A DNA stretch of 64,000 nucleotides from Lactococcus sp. S-13 (lineage in GTDB: Bacteria > Bacillota > Bacilli > Lactobacillales > Streptococcaceae), in assembly GCF_004210295.1 (NCBI RefSeq), contig NZ_SDAK01000001.1, positions 248,001-312,000 of the forward strand, read 5' to 3'. Both the position numbers and the translations under genes were made by a program. Under the pieces are notes generated by a model. That model was given only the letters and a program-made list of their open reading frames with translations. It was not told where the DNA came from and searched no databases. Below, piece after piece: positions 1 to 7,210 of this stretch (position 1 is the first letter of the stretch; every line of letters begins with the position of its first letter).

Positions 1-1
1 A

Positions 2-628
2 AGTGAGGAAGCAGTAGAAAGAGTCAATCATTTACACGAAAAATTAAAAAAAATCCTAGCCAAGCAAGGAAATTTAGCAACTGAAACCGAAGAAATAACA
101 AAACTATGGAACGCAATCAACGGAAAAACTCTTGATAAGTTAAAACTTGAAACGTTTGTTGTCCAGACTTATCTCGAAAAAGTATTAGAATATGCAAATA
201 ATCATTTTATCAATCTCCTCTCTAATCACCGCTATCAATTTGAACTCTCAGAAACAGTAAAAGGTAACGGTAGTCAAGGTTTGGCTATCAATATTTATGA
301 CAATGAGACCGGCGCAACGCGTTCATCCAATACTTTATCCGGAGGAGAAACATTTATTGCCGCCTTATCCATTGCGCTTTCTTTAAGTGAAGTTGTCCAA
401 AATTCAACAAATGCCGTGCAAATTGATGCTCTGTTTGTGGATGAAGGTTTTGGATCACTTGATCACGAAACGCTCCAAAAAGCTATGACAGCTTTAGAGC
501 AAATCGGTGAAAATCGGATGGTTGGTGTTATTAGCCATGTCGAAGCAATGAAAAAATCAATTGGTCAACAACTCTTAATCACAAAAATTGGTGACGGGCG
601 CAGCAAAGTTGAGCTAATCAATCGCTAA
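2..628 (+). CDS. sbcC: Exonuclease subunit SbcC, C-terminal part (cut by window edge)
   Basis: The reading frame is open from base 2 and ends at 628, so only about 208 C-terminal residues are present. They carry the ABC signature LSGGETF, followed by LFVDEGFGSLD, a Walker B with the D-loop typical of SbcC/Rad50 ATPases. The stretch before it (HEKLKKILAKQ and following) looks like the end of the long coiled coil. SbcC pairs with the SbcD nuclease to cut DNA hairpins and blocked ends at stalled forks; sbcD would be expected just outside the window on the left. The TTG at 281 is an internal codon, not the start. Family assignment is confident; the N-terminal half cannot be judged. Confidence 0.9.
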   Translation, partial: SEEAVERVNHLHEKLKKILAKQGNLATETEEITKLWNAINGKTLDKLKLETFVVQTYLEKVLEYANNHFINLLSNHRYQFELSETVKGNGSQGLAINIYDNETGATRSSNTLSGGETFIAALSIALSLSEVVQNSTNAVQIDALFVDEGFGSLDHETLQKAMTALEQIGENRMVGVISHVEAMKKSIGQQLLITKIGDGRSKVELINR

Positions 629-685
629 GTATTCAACAGGCGTTTAATAAAATTCAAGATGAAAATTAGGAAGTGGGATGCTTTG

Positions 686-694
686 TGGTATAAT
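686..694 (+). promoter_or_regulatory. Extended -10 promoter of rlmCD, leaderless geometry
   Basis: TGG-TATAAT (TG at 686, hexamer 689-694) lies so that the usual start point, 6-7 bases downstream, falls on the A of the ATG at 700. The best upstream purine-rich stretch (about 669-676) is some 25 bases away, too far to act as a ribosome binding site. The -35 is poor (TTAGGA at 666). Confidence 0.6.
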
Positions 695-699
695 AAAGT

Positions 700-2067
700 A
701 TGGAAAATTTCAAGAAAAATGATACTTTTGAAGCGGAAGTGATTGACTTAACTCATGAGGGTCAAGGTGTAGTTAAAATCAATCGTTTTCCCTTTTTTGT
801 TGACAATGCGTTACCAGGCGAGCGCATCAAAATGCGCGTGCTGAAAGTTGGAAAATCTTTTGGTTTTGGACGCGTTGATGAGTTTTTAAGTCAAAGTGAA
901 CATCGTATAAGCGGAATTAATTTGGATTATTTACGTACAGGTATTGCTGATTTTGGCCATCTTGCTTATAGTGAACAGCTTAAATTTAAACAAAAACAAG
1001 TCAGTGAGCTTCTACGTAAAACAGCGGGTAAAGTAGAATTTCCCGTTCTACCTGTCCTTGCTGCAGAGCAAACACTAGCTTACCGTAATAAAGCGCAAGT
1101 TCCAGTTCAGATGGTTGATGGATTGCTAACCACAGGATTTTATCGTAAAAATTCACACACATTGGTTCCTGTGGAAGATTTTTATATTCAAGATAAAGCG
1201 CTAGATGCGATTATTCTCTTCATCCGCGATGAATGTCGCCAGATGGCTGTCCAAGCCTATGATGAGAAAAGCCGTAAAGGCTGGTTACGACACATTGTTG
1301 TTCGTCGAGCTTACCATACAGGTGAAGTTATGGTTACTCTCGTTGTAACCAACAAAAAAGCACCTGTTCCAATTAAGGTGTTGGTCAACAAGTTAGCTGC
1401 ACAATTTTCAAATCTCAAGTCTGTTCAATTGAATATCAATAAAGGAACTGGCTCGTTTATTTTGGGTAAAGAGTTCGTTGTACTCTATGGACAAGATTTT
1501 ATTAGTGATACAATGTTAGACAAAACTTTCCAAATCTCAGCTCCAGCCTTTTATCAAGTGAATACTGCTCAAGCAGAAAAACTCTATCAAACAGCTTATG
1601 ATTTTGCTCAGCTCTTGCCAACCGATGTTGTCATCGATGCCTATTCTGGTATTGGAACCATTGGTTTAGGGATGGCGGATCGTGTGGCGAAGGTTTACGG
1701 GATGGAAGTTATCGCCTCAGCAGTTGAAAATGCTCAACATAATGCGCAACTTAACCATATTGAAAATGCTCATTATGAAGTAGGGACTGCTGAAACGATT
1801 ATGCCTAAATGGCTAGCTGAAGGAATTTCGCCCGATCTTATTTTCGTTGATCCACCCCGGAAAGGTCTTGATGAAAGTTTCATAGAATCAGCAACTGAAG
1901 CAAATCCTCGAGCAATTATCTATATCTCTTGTAACCCAGCTACCTTTGCGCGTGATGTTGTCCGCTTCGAAGCTCAAGGCTATCAGCTTGAAAAGGTTCA
2001 ACCTGTGGATTTGTTCCCACAAACACACCATGTTGAGACAGTAGCTTTGTTCACAAGGAAGAAGTAG
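700..2067 (+). CDS. rlmCD: 23S rRNA (uracil-5-)-methyltransferase RlmCD/RumA family
   Basis: This 455-residue TrmA/RumA-family enzyme transfers a methyl group from S-adenosylmethionine to C5 of uracil in 23S rRNA. In Firmicutes one enzyme, RlmCD, usually serves both U747 and U1939. An N-terminal TRAM domain (about residues 1-60) is followed by the methyltransferase domain, with DAYSGIGTIGLG as the SAM-binding loop, FVDPPRKGL as motif IV and ISCNPATFARD with the catalytic cysteine near the C-terminus. It is a single gene ended by the hairpin at 2136. The ATG has no ribosome binding site and sits where transcription should start. The exact target uridines cannot be told from sequence. Confidence 0.9.
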   Translation: MENFKKNDTFEAEVIDLTHEGQGVVKINRFPFFVDNALPGERIKMRVLKVGKSFGFGRVDEFLSQSEHRISGINLDYLRTGIADFGHLAYSEQLKFKQKQVSELLRKTAGKVEFPVLPVLAAEQTLAYRNKAQVPVQMVDGLLTTGFYRKNSHTLVPVEDFYIQDKALDAIILFIRDECRQMAVQAYDEKSRKGWLRHIVVRRAYHTGEVMVTLVVTNKKAPVPIKVLVNKLAAQFSNLKSVQLNINKGTGSFILGKEFVVLYGQDFISDTMLDKTFQISAPAFYQVNTAQAEKLYQTAYDFAQLLPTDVVIDAYSGIGTIGLGMADRVAKVYGMEVIASAVENAQHNAQLNHIENAHYEVGTAETIMPKWLAEGISPDLIFVDPPRKGLDESFIESATEANPRAIIYISCNPATFARDVVRFEAQGYQLEKVQPVDLFPQTHHVETVALFTRKK

Positions 2068-2135
2068 AAAACTCGATAAATACCATGAATGCGGGGTTTT
2101 ACGAAGAAAATCGAGACTTTAGAAAAGAATAGAAT

Positions 2136-2177
2136 AGACTACTAAATATTTGGCTTGAATTGTTAGTAGTCTTTTTT
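2136..2177 (+). terminator. Rho-independent terminator after rlmCD
   Basis: Perfect 10-bp stem AGACTACTAA (2136-2145) with TTAGTAGTCT (2163-2172), 17-base loop, then a run of T. Confidence 0.75.
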
Positions 2178-2199
2178 CATTATTCATATAAAAATATGT

Positions 2200-2246
2200 T
2201 TTACTTTCATGCCCTTTTGTGATATAATAGAGGGCAAGAAAGTAAA
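2200..2246 (+). promoter_or_regulatory. abiE promoter framed by inverted-repeat operator
   Basis: The -35 TTTACT (2200-2205) and -10 TATAAT (2223-2228) are 17 bases apart. Two arms, 2200-2215 (TTTACTTTCATGCCCT) and 2231-2246 (AGGGCAAGAAAGTAAA), are inverted copies matching at 15 of 16 positions. The left arm covers the -35 and the right arm covers the start point. AbiEi proteins are known to repress their own promoter by binding paired inverted repeats, so this is the expected operator. Confidence 0.7.
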
Positions 2247-2259
2247 CGAGGTGGTTAAT

Positions 2260-2853
2260 ATGTCAAAATCAGATTTAGTATTATCCAAGGCTAGAGAGAA
2301 TAATGGCACTATTACTACTGCAATGGTACAATCAGAAGGAATTGCTCGTCAATATCTAACCAACCTTGTCAATCAAGGATTATTAGAAAAATCAACTCGT
2401 GGCGTTTATGTCTTACCTACTGTTTGGGAAGATGAGTTCATTAACGTACAAGCACAATTTAAAAAAGGAATTTTTTCAAAAGAAACTGCCTTATTTTTAC
2501 ACGACTTAACGGACAGAACGCCTCTGGCTTATTCTATGACTTTCCCAGACGGGTATAATTTATCAAAAGTAAAAGCAGATGGAATTATTGCCAATCGCTC
2601 TATAGAACAATTCTATGGTCTTGGGATTGAGACGGTTAAGTCTCCATCGGGGAATCTGGTGAGAGTATATAATGCGGAAAAAACACTTTGCGATATTTTG
2701 CGTCCAAGGAGCGGTGTAGAAACGGGTGTAATTGCAGAAGCCTTCAAACGATATGTTACTAAGCCTAGTAAAAACATCCCCCTTCTATCAGATTATGCTA
2801 AAATATTAAAAGTGGAAGAAAAGGTTCGGTCCTATTTGGAGGTTCTTCTATGA
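2260..2853 (+). CDS. abiEi: AbiEi antitoxin / transcriptional repressor of type IV toxin-antitoxin system
   Basis: A protein of about 197 residues with the AbiEi layout. A winged-helix N-terminal domain (SDLVLSKARENNGTITTAMV, then REYL-like IARQYLTNLVNQGLLEKSTRGVY) is followed by the C-terminal antitoxin domain containing TPLAYSMTFP and the NAEKTLCDILRPRSG segment. AbiEi represses the operon and neutralises AbiEii. The start at 2260 is chosen because GAGGTGG stands 5-6 bases ahead; an in-frame start at 2209 would lie inside the operator. It overlaps abiEii by the four bases ATGA, so the two are translationally coupled. The unit lies between terminators at 2136 and 3915, flanked by housekeeping genes, and looks like an inserted defence cassette. 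Confidence 0.85.
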   Translation: MSKSDLVLSKARENNGTITTAMVQSEGIARQYLTNLVNQGLLEKSTRGVYVLPTVWEDEFINVQAQFKKGIFSKETALFLHDLTDRTPLAYSMTFPDGYNLSKVKADGIIANRSIEQFYGLGIETVKSPSGNLVRVYNAEKTLCDILRPRSGVETGVIAEAFKRYVTKPSKNIPLLSDYAKILKVEEKVRSYLEVLL

Positions 2854-3689
2854 AAAATGCAATGCAGCTTAAAGCCATTGTAAAGAATATATCGAAACAA
2901 AAGAAAATATCAGCGCAACTGGTTTTGCAAAATTATATGCTTGAACGTCTGCTTGAGAGAATTTCTTTATCTAAATATCGCGATAATTTTATTCTTAAAG
3001 GCGGATTCTTGATTGCATCAATAGTCGGATTAGATACTCGTGCCACAATGGATATGGATGTGACCATAAAAGGCGAGCTGGTGACTGAAGAAAATATAAA
3101 AGCAATTTTTGATGAAGTTATTCTCATGCCATTAGATGATGGTATCACTTTTGAATTTAAAACGATTAGCGAAATTCGTGAAGGTGATGATTATACTGGT
3201 TATCGTGTACATCTTACAGGAAACTTCCCTCCGATGTCAGTACCACTAAAGCTTGATATAACAACTGGTGATAAGATTACGCCAAAAGAAGTCCAATATG
3301 AATATCGAACAATGATGGATGATAGATTGATTTCCGTCCTTGCCTATAACCTAGAAACAGTTATGGCAGAGAAGTTAGAAGCAATCTTATCACGTGGGGA
3401 TCAAACCACACGACCTCGTGATTATTATGATGTCTATATTTTGTGGAAATTGCAGGGTGCAAACATCAACCTTGAACATTTATCACAAGCTTTGACTGCG
3501 ACAGCCAATAAACGTGGTGCTTTGGAAATTATGAAAGCTTATCAGAGAACGATAGATGTTGTAAAGAGCAGTGATTTCATGCATGAGCAATGGCAAATGT
3601 ATCAACGAAGTTTTGATTATGCAAAAGAAATTGAGTTTAATGAAACCTGTAATGCAGTGCTTGAAGTGATGGATAAATTGTCGTTGTAG
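2850..3689 (+). CDS. abiEii: AbiEii toxin, nucleotidyltransferase fold
   Basis: This 279-residue protein of the DUF1814/AbiEii family has a DNA-polymerase-beta-like nucleotidyltransferase fold. Visible motifs are LKGGFLI (GG motif), RATMDMDVTI (the two acidic catalytic residues), EKLEAILSRGDQTTRPRDYYDVY (Lys plus the R-D-Y-Y-D motif) and a helical C-terminus. AbiEii toxins are bacteriostatic, and the system causes abortive infection when phages attack. All expected catalytic blocks appear intact. The start overlaps the abiEi stop. The nucleotide and RNA substrate of this toxin cannot be read from sequence. Confidence 0.87.
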   Translation: MKNAMQLKAIVKNISKQKKISAQLVLQNYMLERLLERISLSKYRDNFILKGGFLIASIVGLDTRATMDMDVTIKGELVTEENIKAIFDEVILMPLDDGITFEFKTISEIREGDDYTGYRVHLTGNFPPMSVPLKLDITTGDKITPKEVQYEYRTMMDDRLISVLAYNLETVMAEKLEAILSRGDQTTRPRDYYDVYILWKLQGANINLEHLSQALTATANKRGALEIMKAYQRTIDVVKSSDFMHEQWQMYQRSFDYAKEIEFNETCNAVLEVMDKLSL

Positions 3690-3776
3690 GGAATAGATGA
3701 ACTACTAGCCAGTACTTGGAATAAGTAAAAAAGTATTGAATTATTCCCTCAAACAAGCATTTTAAAGACATAGATA

Positions 3777-3903
3777 ATTAAAGAAGAAAAGTGTTTCAGT
3801 ACACAAAAAATCACACTCAAAACACGTTGGAAACCCACCAAAAGCCTATAAAAGTGCGGTTAGGCATATTGAATTGGTAGCAGCATTTACCAAAAAATCT
3901 TAA
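3777..3903 (+). other. Unassigned coding-like relic in the abiE-truB gap
   Basis: The 339-base gap 3690-4028 has no gene. One frame is open for about 40 codons up to a TAA at 3901 and ends in AVRHIELVAAFTKKS, which reads like a protein C-terminus, but there is no start or ribosome binding site. It may be the tail of a gene displaced when abiE arrived. I do not recognise the family. Confidence 0.2.
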
Positions 3904-3914
3904 CAAAACTAGAT

Positions 3915-3948
3915 AAAATGAGACTTTTACCAACAAGAGTCTCATTTT
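3915..3948 (+). terminator. Terminator upstream of truB (end of abiE unit)
   Basis: Perfect 11-bp stem AAAATGAGACT (3915-3925) with AGTCTCATTTT (3938-3948). The T-rich 3' arm acts as U-tract, and the A-rich 5' arm could make it work from both sides. Confidence 0.7.
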
Positions 3949-4014
3949 CTGATGACTTGAAAATGGGAAATGTCCTACACTTAGTCAGTGAAAAGTGTTT
4001 TCAGGCGTCGGATA

Positions 4015-4023
4015 TGGTATAAT
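4015..4023 (+). promoter_or_regulatory. Extended -10 promoter of truB, leaderless geometry
   Basis: TGG-TATAAT (hexamer 4018-4023) ends five bases before the ATG at 4029, so RNA should start at or one base from the start codon. No ribosome binding site lies between. Confidence 0.6.
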
Positions 4024-4028
4024 TTGCA

Positions 4029-5036
4029 ATGATGAATGAAAATTGGAATGGCATTTTAAATGTCTATAAAGAAGCTGGTTGGACATCTTTTGATGTTGTT
4101 GCAAAACTTCGTGGAATTTTGAAAACGAAAAAAATTGGACATGGTGGAACTTTAGATCCTTCGGTGACAGGAGTTTTGCCAGTCGCTGTCGGAAAATCTA
4201 CACGACTTTTGGAATATATGGAAGCAGCGGGTAAGGTTTATGAAGGTGAAGTGACAATTGGTTATTCCACTGAGACAGAAGATGCTGATGGTGCGTTGGT
4301 TCGTAAAACACCCCTTCTGGTTGAGGGGCGTTGTCCTTTAAATGAAGTTCAAATTGACGATGCAATAGCAAGCTTTGTTGGCAAAATCCAGCAAACTCCT
4401 CCAATGTACTCAGCGGTAAAAATTCAAGGTAAAAAGCTCTATGAATACGCTCGAGCTGGCCAAACTGTTGAACGACCAGCACGCGAAGTGCTGATTAAAT
4501 CTTTTGAACGGACAAGTCCACTAATCATTGATGCAGAACGGGATGTGGTAACATTTACTTTCAAAGTAGCGTGTAGTAAAGGGACTTATGTGCGTACCTT
4601 GGCCGTCGATTTGGCAGAGAAATTAGGCTTTGCTGGACATATGTCAAAACTTCAACGGACAGCCAGTAACGGTTTGATTTTGGCAGAAGCAAAATCTCTT
4701 TCTGAAATTGAAGCAGCACAAGCGACGGGAAATTTAGTCAATTTATTTTATCCTGCAGAATATGCTGTGAGCGATCTGATCCGAATTGATTTGACAACGG
4801 AGCAGTATGAAATGGCACGAGTGGGTAAAAAATTTGCCGAAAAAGATTGGTCGAAAGCTAGAGAAAATGCTGACGAATCGATGAATAAGCAAAATAAAGC
4901 AGAATTTTTACTGACGGATTTATCTGAGCTGACGCAAGACAAATTTGCTGCTTTTTATGACGAAAAACTAGTTGCTGTTTATATGAAACATCCCGAAAAA
5001 GAAGGAATCTGGAAGCCAAATAAAGTCTTGGTCTGA
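4029..5036 (+). CDS. truB: tRNA pseudouridine-55 synthase TruB
   Basis: TruB isomerises U55 to pseudouridine in the T-loop of tRNA. Of 335 residues, the N-terminal half shows GILNVYKEAGWTSFDVV and the catalytic block KIGHGGTLDPSVTGVLPVAVG, whose Asp is the nucleophile; YEGEVTIGYSTETEDADG, TPPMYSAVKI and the KGTYVRTLAVDLAEKLG motif follow. Either ATG at 4029 or 4032 may be used; both lack a ribosome binding site and coincide with the predicted RNA start. ribF follows 27 bases later, the conserved truB-ribF pair. The C-terminal tail region (codons near 4870-4934) carries three CTGACG words of the dispersed repeat discussed in the findings. Confidence 0.93.
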   Translation: MMNENWNGILNVYKEAGWTSFDVVAKLRGILKTKKIGHGGTLDPSVTGVLPVAVGKSTRLLEYMEAAGKVYEGEVTIGYSTETEDADGALVRKTPLLVEGRCPLNEVQIDDAIASFVGKIQQTPPMYSAVKIQGKKLYEYARAGQTVERPAREVLIKSFERTSPLIIDAERDVVTFTFKVACSKGTYVRTLAVDLAEKLGFAGHMSKLQRTASNGLILAEAKSLSEIEAAQATGNLVNLFYPAEYAVSDLIRIDLTTEQYEMARVGKKFAEKDWSKARENADESMNKQNKAEFLLTDLSELTQDKFAAFYDEKLVAVYMKHPEKEGIWKPNKVLV

Positions 5037-5063
5037 TTACTGAATTTGGTAAAAGTGAGAAAA

Positions 5064-5966
5064 ATGGAAATATTAGAATTTAATGAAAACCTAAAGTTCA
5101 ATGAAGAACTCATCCTTGTTTTAGGCTATTTTGATGGCTTGCATCGAGGACATCAGAGCCTCTTTACTGAAGCTAGAAAGATTGCGTCTATCTTAAATCT
5201 TAAGATTGCTGTCTTGACTTTTCCTGAAAAGCCAACTTTGACTTTTGAAAAATTTAAACCAGAAATGTTGCTGAAATTGACCTCTGATAAAAAGAGAGAA
5301 GAACTTTTTGCGGAAAATGGCGTAGACTACCTTGTTTTTAAAGATTTTACCTCTGAATTTGCCAAGCAAACTTCTAGTGAATTTTCTAAAAATGTGGTGA
5401 TGAAGTTTCGTCCAAAAGTTGTCGTAACAGGTTTTGATTACACAACTGGATCTGACATGAAAAATCTCAAGTCTACGAAAGATTACCGCGTGGTGACTAT
5501 CCCCGAGCAAGCAGACGAAAAGGGAAAAATTTCTTCAACTCGGATTCGTCAAGCTGTTGAAGCAGGGGATATCCGTGAAGCAAATCAGCTCTTAGGTTAT
5601 TCTTATGAAACGTCAGGACGAGTGGTTCATGGATTTGCTCGTGGTCGTCAATTGGGTTATCCAACGGCTAACTTGGTTATTAAAGATTACGTACATCTCC
5701 CAGCGGTTGGCGTGTACACGTGTGATGTTATTTTTGCTGGTGAGCGTCACCGCGGTTTTGCTTCAATTGGATATAATGATACTTTTAACGGTACTGAAAA
5801 AACTGTCGAAGTCCATATTTTTGATTTTTCAGGCGAAATTTATGGTGAAAATTTGACGGTGCTTTGGCTAGATAAGATTCGGGAAATGATTAAATTTGAT
5901 GGCATCGATAGCCTAATCAAACAAATGAAAGATGATGAAAATATCGCCCGGAATTTTCAGGCTTAA
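5064..5966 (+). CDS. ribF: Bifunctional riboflavin kinase / FAD synthetase
   Basis: RibF phosphorylates riboflavin to FMN and adenylates FMN to FAD. The N-terminal nucleotidyltransferase domain has LGYFDGLHRGHQ (the HxGH-like motif) and SSTRIRQAVEAGDI; the C-terminal flavokinase domain has GRVVHGFARGRQLGYPTANL and GVYTCDVIF. ATG at 5064 is preferred over the TTG at 5046 because AGTGAG precedes it and it fits the usual N-terminus. Length (about 300) is normal. It is probably cotranscribed with truB. Confidence 0.92.
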   Translation: MEILEFNENLKFNEELILVLGYFDGLHRGHQSLFTEARKIASILNLKIAVLTFPEKPTLTFEKFKPEMLLKLTSDKKREELFAENGVDYLVFKDFTSEFAKQTSSEFSKNVVMKFRPKVVVTGFDYTTGSDMKNLKSTKDYRVVTIPEQADEKGKISSTRIRQAVEAGDIREANQLLGYSYETSGRVVHGFARGRQLGYPTANLVIKDYVHLPAVGVYTCDVIFAGERHRGFASIGYNDTFNGTEKTVEVHIFDFSGEIYGENLTVLWLDKIREMIKFDGIDSLIKQMKDDENIARNFQA

Positions 5967-6012
5967 ACTCATCTAATATTACGCTCAGAAATAAAATCTT
6001 GGAAGGAAGAAA

Positions 6013-6999
6013 ATGAAAATCAACAATAAAAAAGTCGTTATTGTCGGAGCTGGTGCTGTTGGTTCAACCTATGCACATAATCTTGTGGTCGATGATTTGG
6101 CAGATGAAATTGCCATTATCAATACGAATAAAAGCAAAGCTTCTGCTAATAGTTTAGATCTACTTCACGCGCTACCTTATCTTAATTCAGCGCCTAAAAA
6201 TATCTATGCGGCTGATTATTGTGATGTGGCGGATGCGGATATTGTGGTTCTTTCTGCCAATGCCCCATCGGCAACTTTTGGTAAAAAGCCGGATCGTTTG
6301 CAACTCTTGGAAAACAATGTGGAAATGATTAGGGATATTACTGAAAAAACGATGCTTGCGGGCTTTGATGGTATTTTCCTTGTAGCATCTAATCCTGTTG
6401 ACGTTTTGGCTCAGGTTGTCGCAGAGGTTTCAGGGCTTCCTAAAAACCGAGTGATTGGGACAGGAACTCTGCTGGAAACGAGTCGAATGCGTCAAATTGT
6501 GGCTGATAAGTTGGCAATCAATCCGAAAAGTATCCACGGTTATGTACTGGCTGAACATGGCAAATCAAGTTTTACAGCATGGTCAAATGTCACAGTTGGT
6601 GCAATTCCTTTAACACGCTGGTTAGAAAAATATCCTAATCCAGATTTCCCAACTTTTGATGAAATTGATCAAGAAATTCGCGAAGTTGGTCTAGATATTT
6701 TTATGCAAAAAGGAAATACTTCCTATGGGATAGCTGCTTCACTTGCCCGTTTGACACGTGCGATATTTCGTAATGAAAACGTGATTTTGCCTGTTTCTGC
6801 TTATTTGACGGGAGAATATGGCCAATCCAACCTCTATACAGGGAGTCCTGCAATCATTGGACGTACTGGTGTGCAAACAGTCCTTGAGTTAGAATTAACT
6901 TCAGCAGAGCAAGCTAAATTTGATCACTCTGCTAAGGTGTTGAAAGAAAACTTTGAGTCCATTAAAGAAAAAGTAACGCGAGTTAGCACATATAGATAG
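6013..6999 (+). CDS. L-lactate / 2-hydroxyacid dehydrogenase family (LDH-like paralogue)
   Basis: A 328-residue NAD-dependent dehydrogenase of the LDH/MDH superfamily. The Rossmann loop is [16 protein letters not shown], the substrate loop has an Arg in DRLQLLENN, and VASNPVD and the active histidine in [13 protein letters not shown] are present. Two family positions differ. The Asp that normally pairs with the catalytic His is Glu in [10 protein letters not shown], and HGD is HGK. The GTLLxTxRM and EHGxSxF patterns resemble L-2-hydroxyisocaproate dehydrogenases more than the fermentative LDH, so lactate may not be the substrate. GGAAGG precedes the ATG. Probably an accessory dehydrogenase such as the LdhX/HicD types of lactococci; substrate uncertain. 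Confidence 0.75.
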   Translation: MKINNKKVVIVGAGAVGSTYAHNLVVDDLADEIAIINTNKSKASANSLDLLHALPYLNSAPKNIYAADYCDVADADIVVLSANAPSATFGKKPDRLQLLENNVEMIRDITEKTMLAGFDGIFLVASNPVDVLAQVVAEVSGLPKNRVIGTGTLLETSRMRQIVADKLAINPKSIHGYVLAEHGKSSFTAWSNVTVGAIPLTRWLEKYPNPDFPTFDEIDQEIREVGLDIFMQKGNTSYGIAASLARLTRAIFRNENVILPVSAYLTGEYGQSNLYTGSPAIIGRTGVQTVLELELTSAEQAKFDHSAKVLKENFESIKEKVTRVSTYR

Positions 7000-7012
7000 T
7001 AAATTTTTCAGT

Positions 7013-7045
7013 AAAAAACCTCGATTTTCTAAAATCAGGTTTTTT
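7013..7045 (+). terminator. Terminator after the LDH-like gene
   Basis: AAAAAACCT (7013-7021) pairs with AGGTTTTTT (7037-7045) and is continued inside by GATTTT/AAAATC with one bulged C. T-rich tail. Confidence 0.8.
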
Positions 7046-7110
7046 ATTTTAAAAACAACAGAGAACGCATAAGGTAATACGATAGAAAAGCTGATTTTTC
7101 GGCTGTTTTT

Positions 7111-7150
7111 TGGTATAATAGAACTAATCTGTTTTACCTAGTTAGGTAAA
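7111..7150 (+). promoter_or_regulatory. gyrA promoter followed by a palindrome at the RNA start
   Basis: Extended -10 TGG-TATAAT (hexamer 7114-7119). From 7133 to 7150 stands TTTACCTA-GT-TAGGTAAA, a perfect 8-bp dyad in the leader. This could be an operator or a 5' stabilising hairpin; gyrase promoters are often supercoiling-sensitive, but nothing here shows which applies. Confidence 0.5.
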
Positions 7151-7210
7151 CTTTTCCGAAAGCAAGAAAGGAAAGTGAAAGCTCATTTTGAGAGTTCTCA
7201 CAACACAAAA

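Noticed and set aside
7175-7210. GTG start extending gyrA by 12 codons
   Set aside because: AAAGGA is only two bases from the GTG and the extra residues do not fit the family N-terminus.
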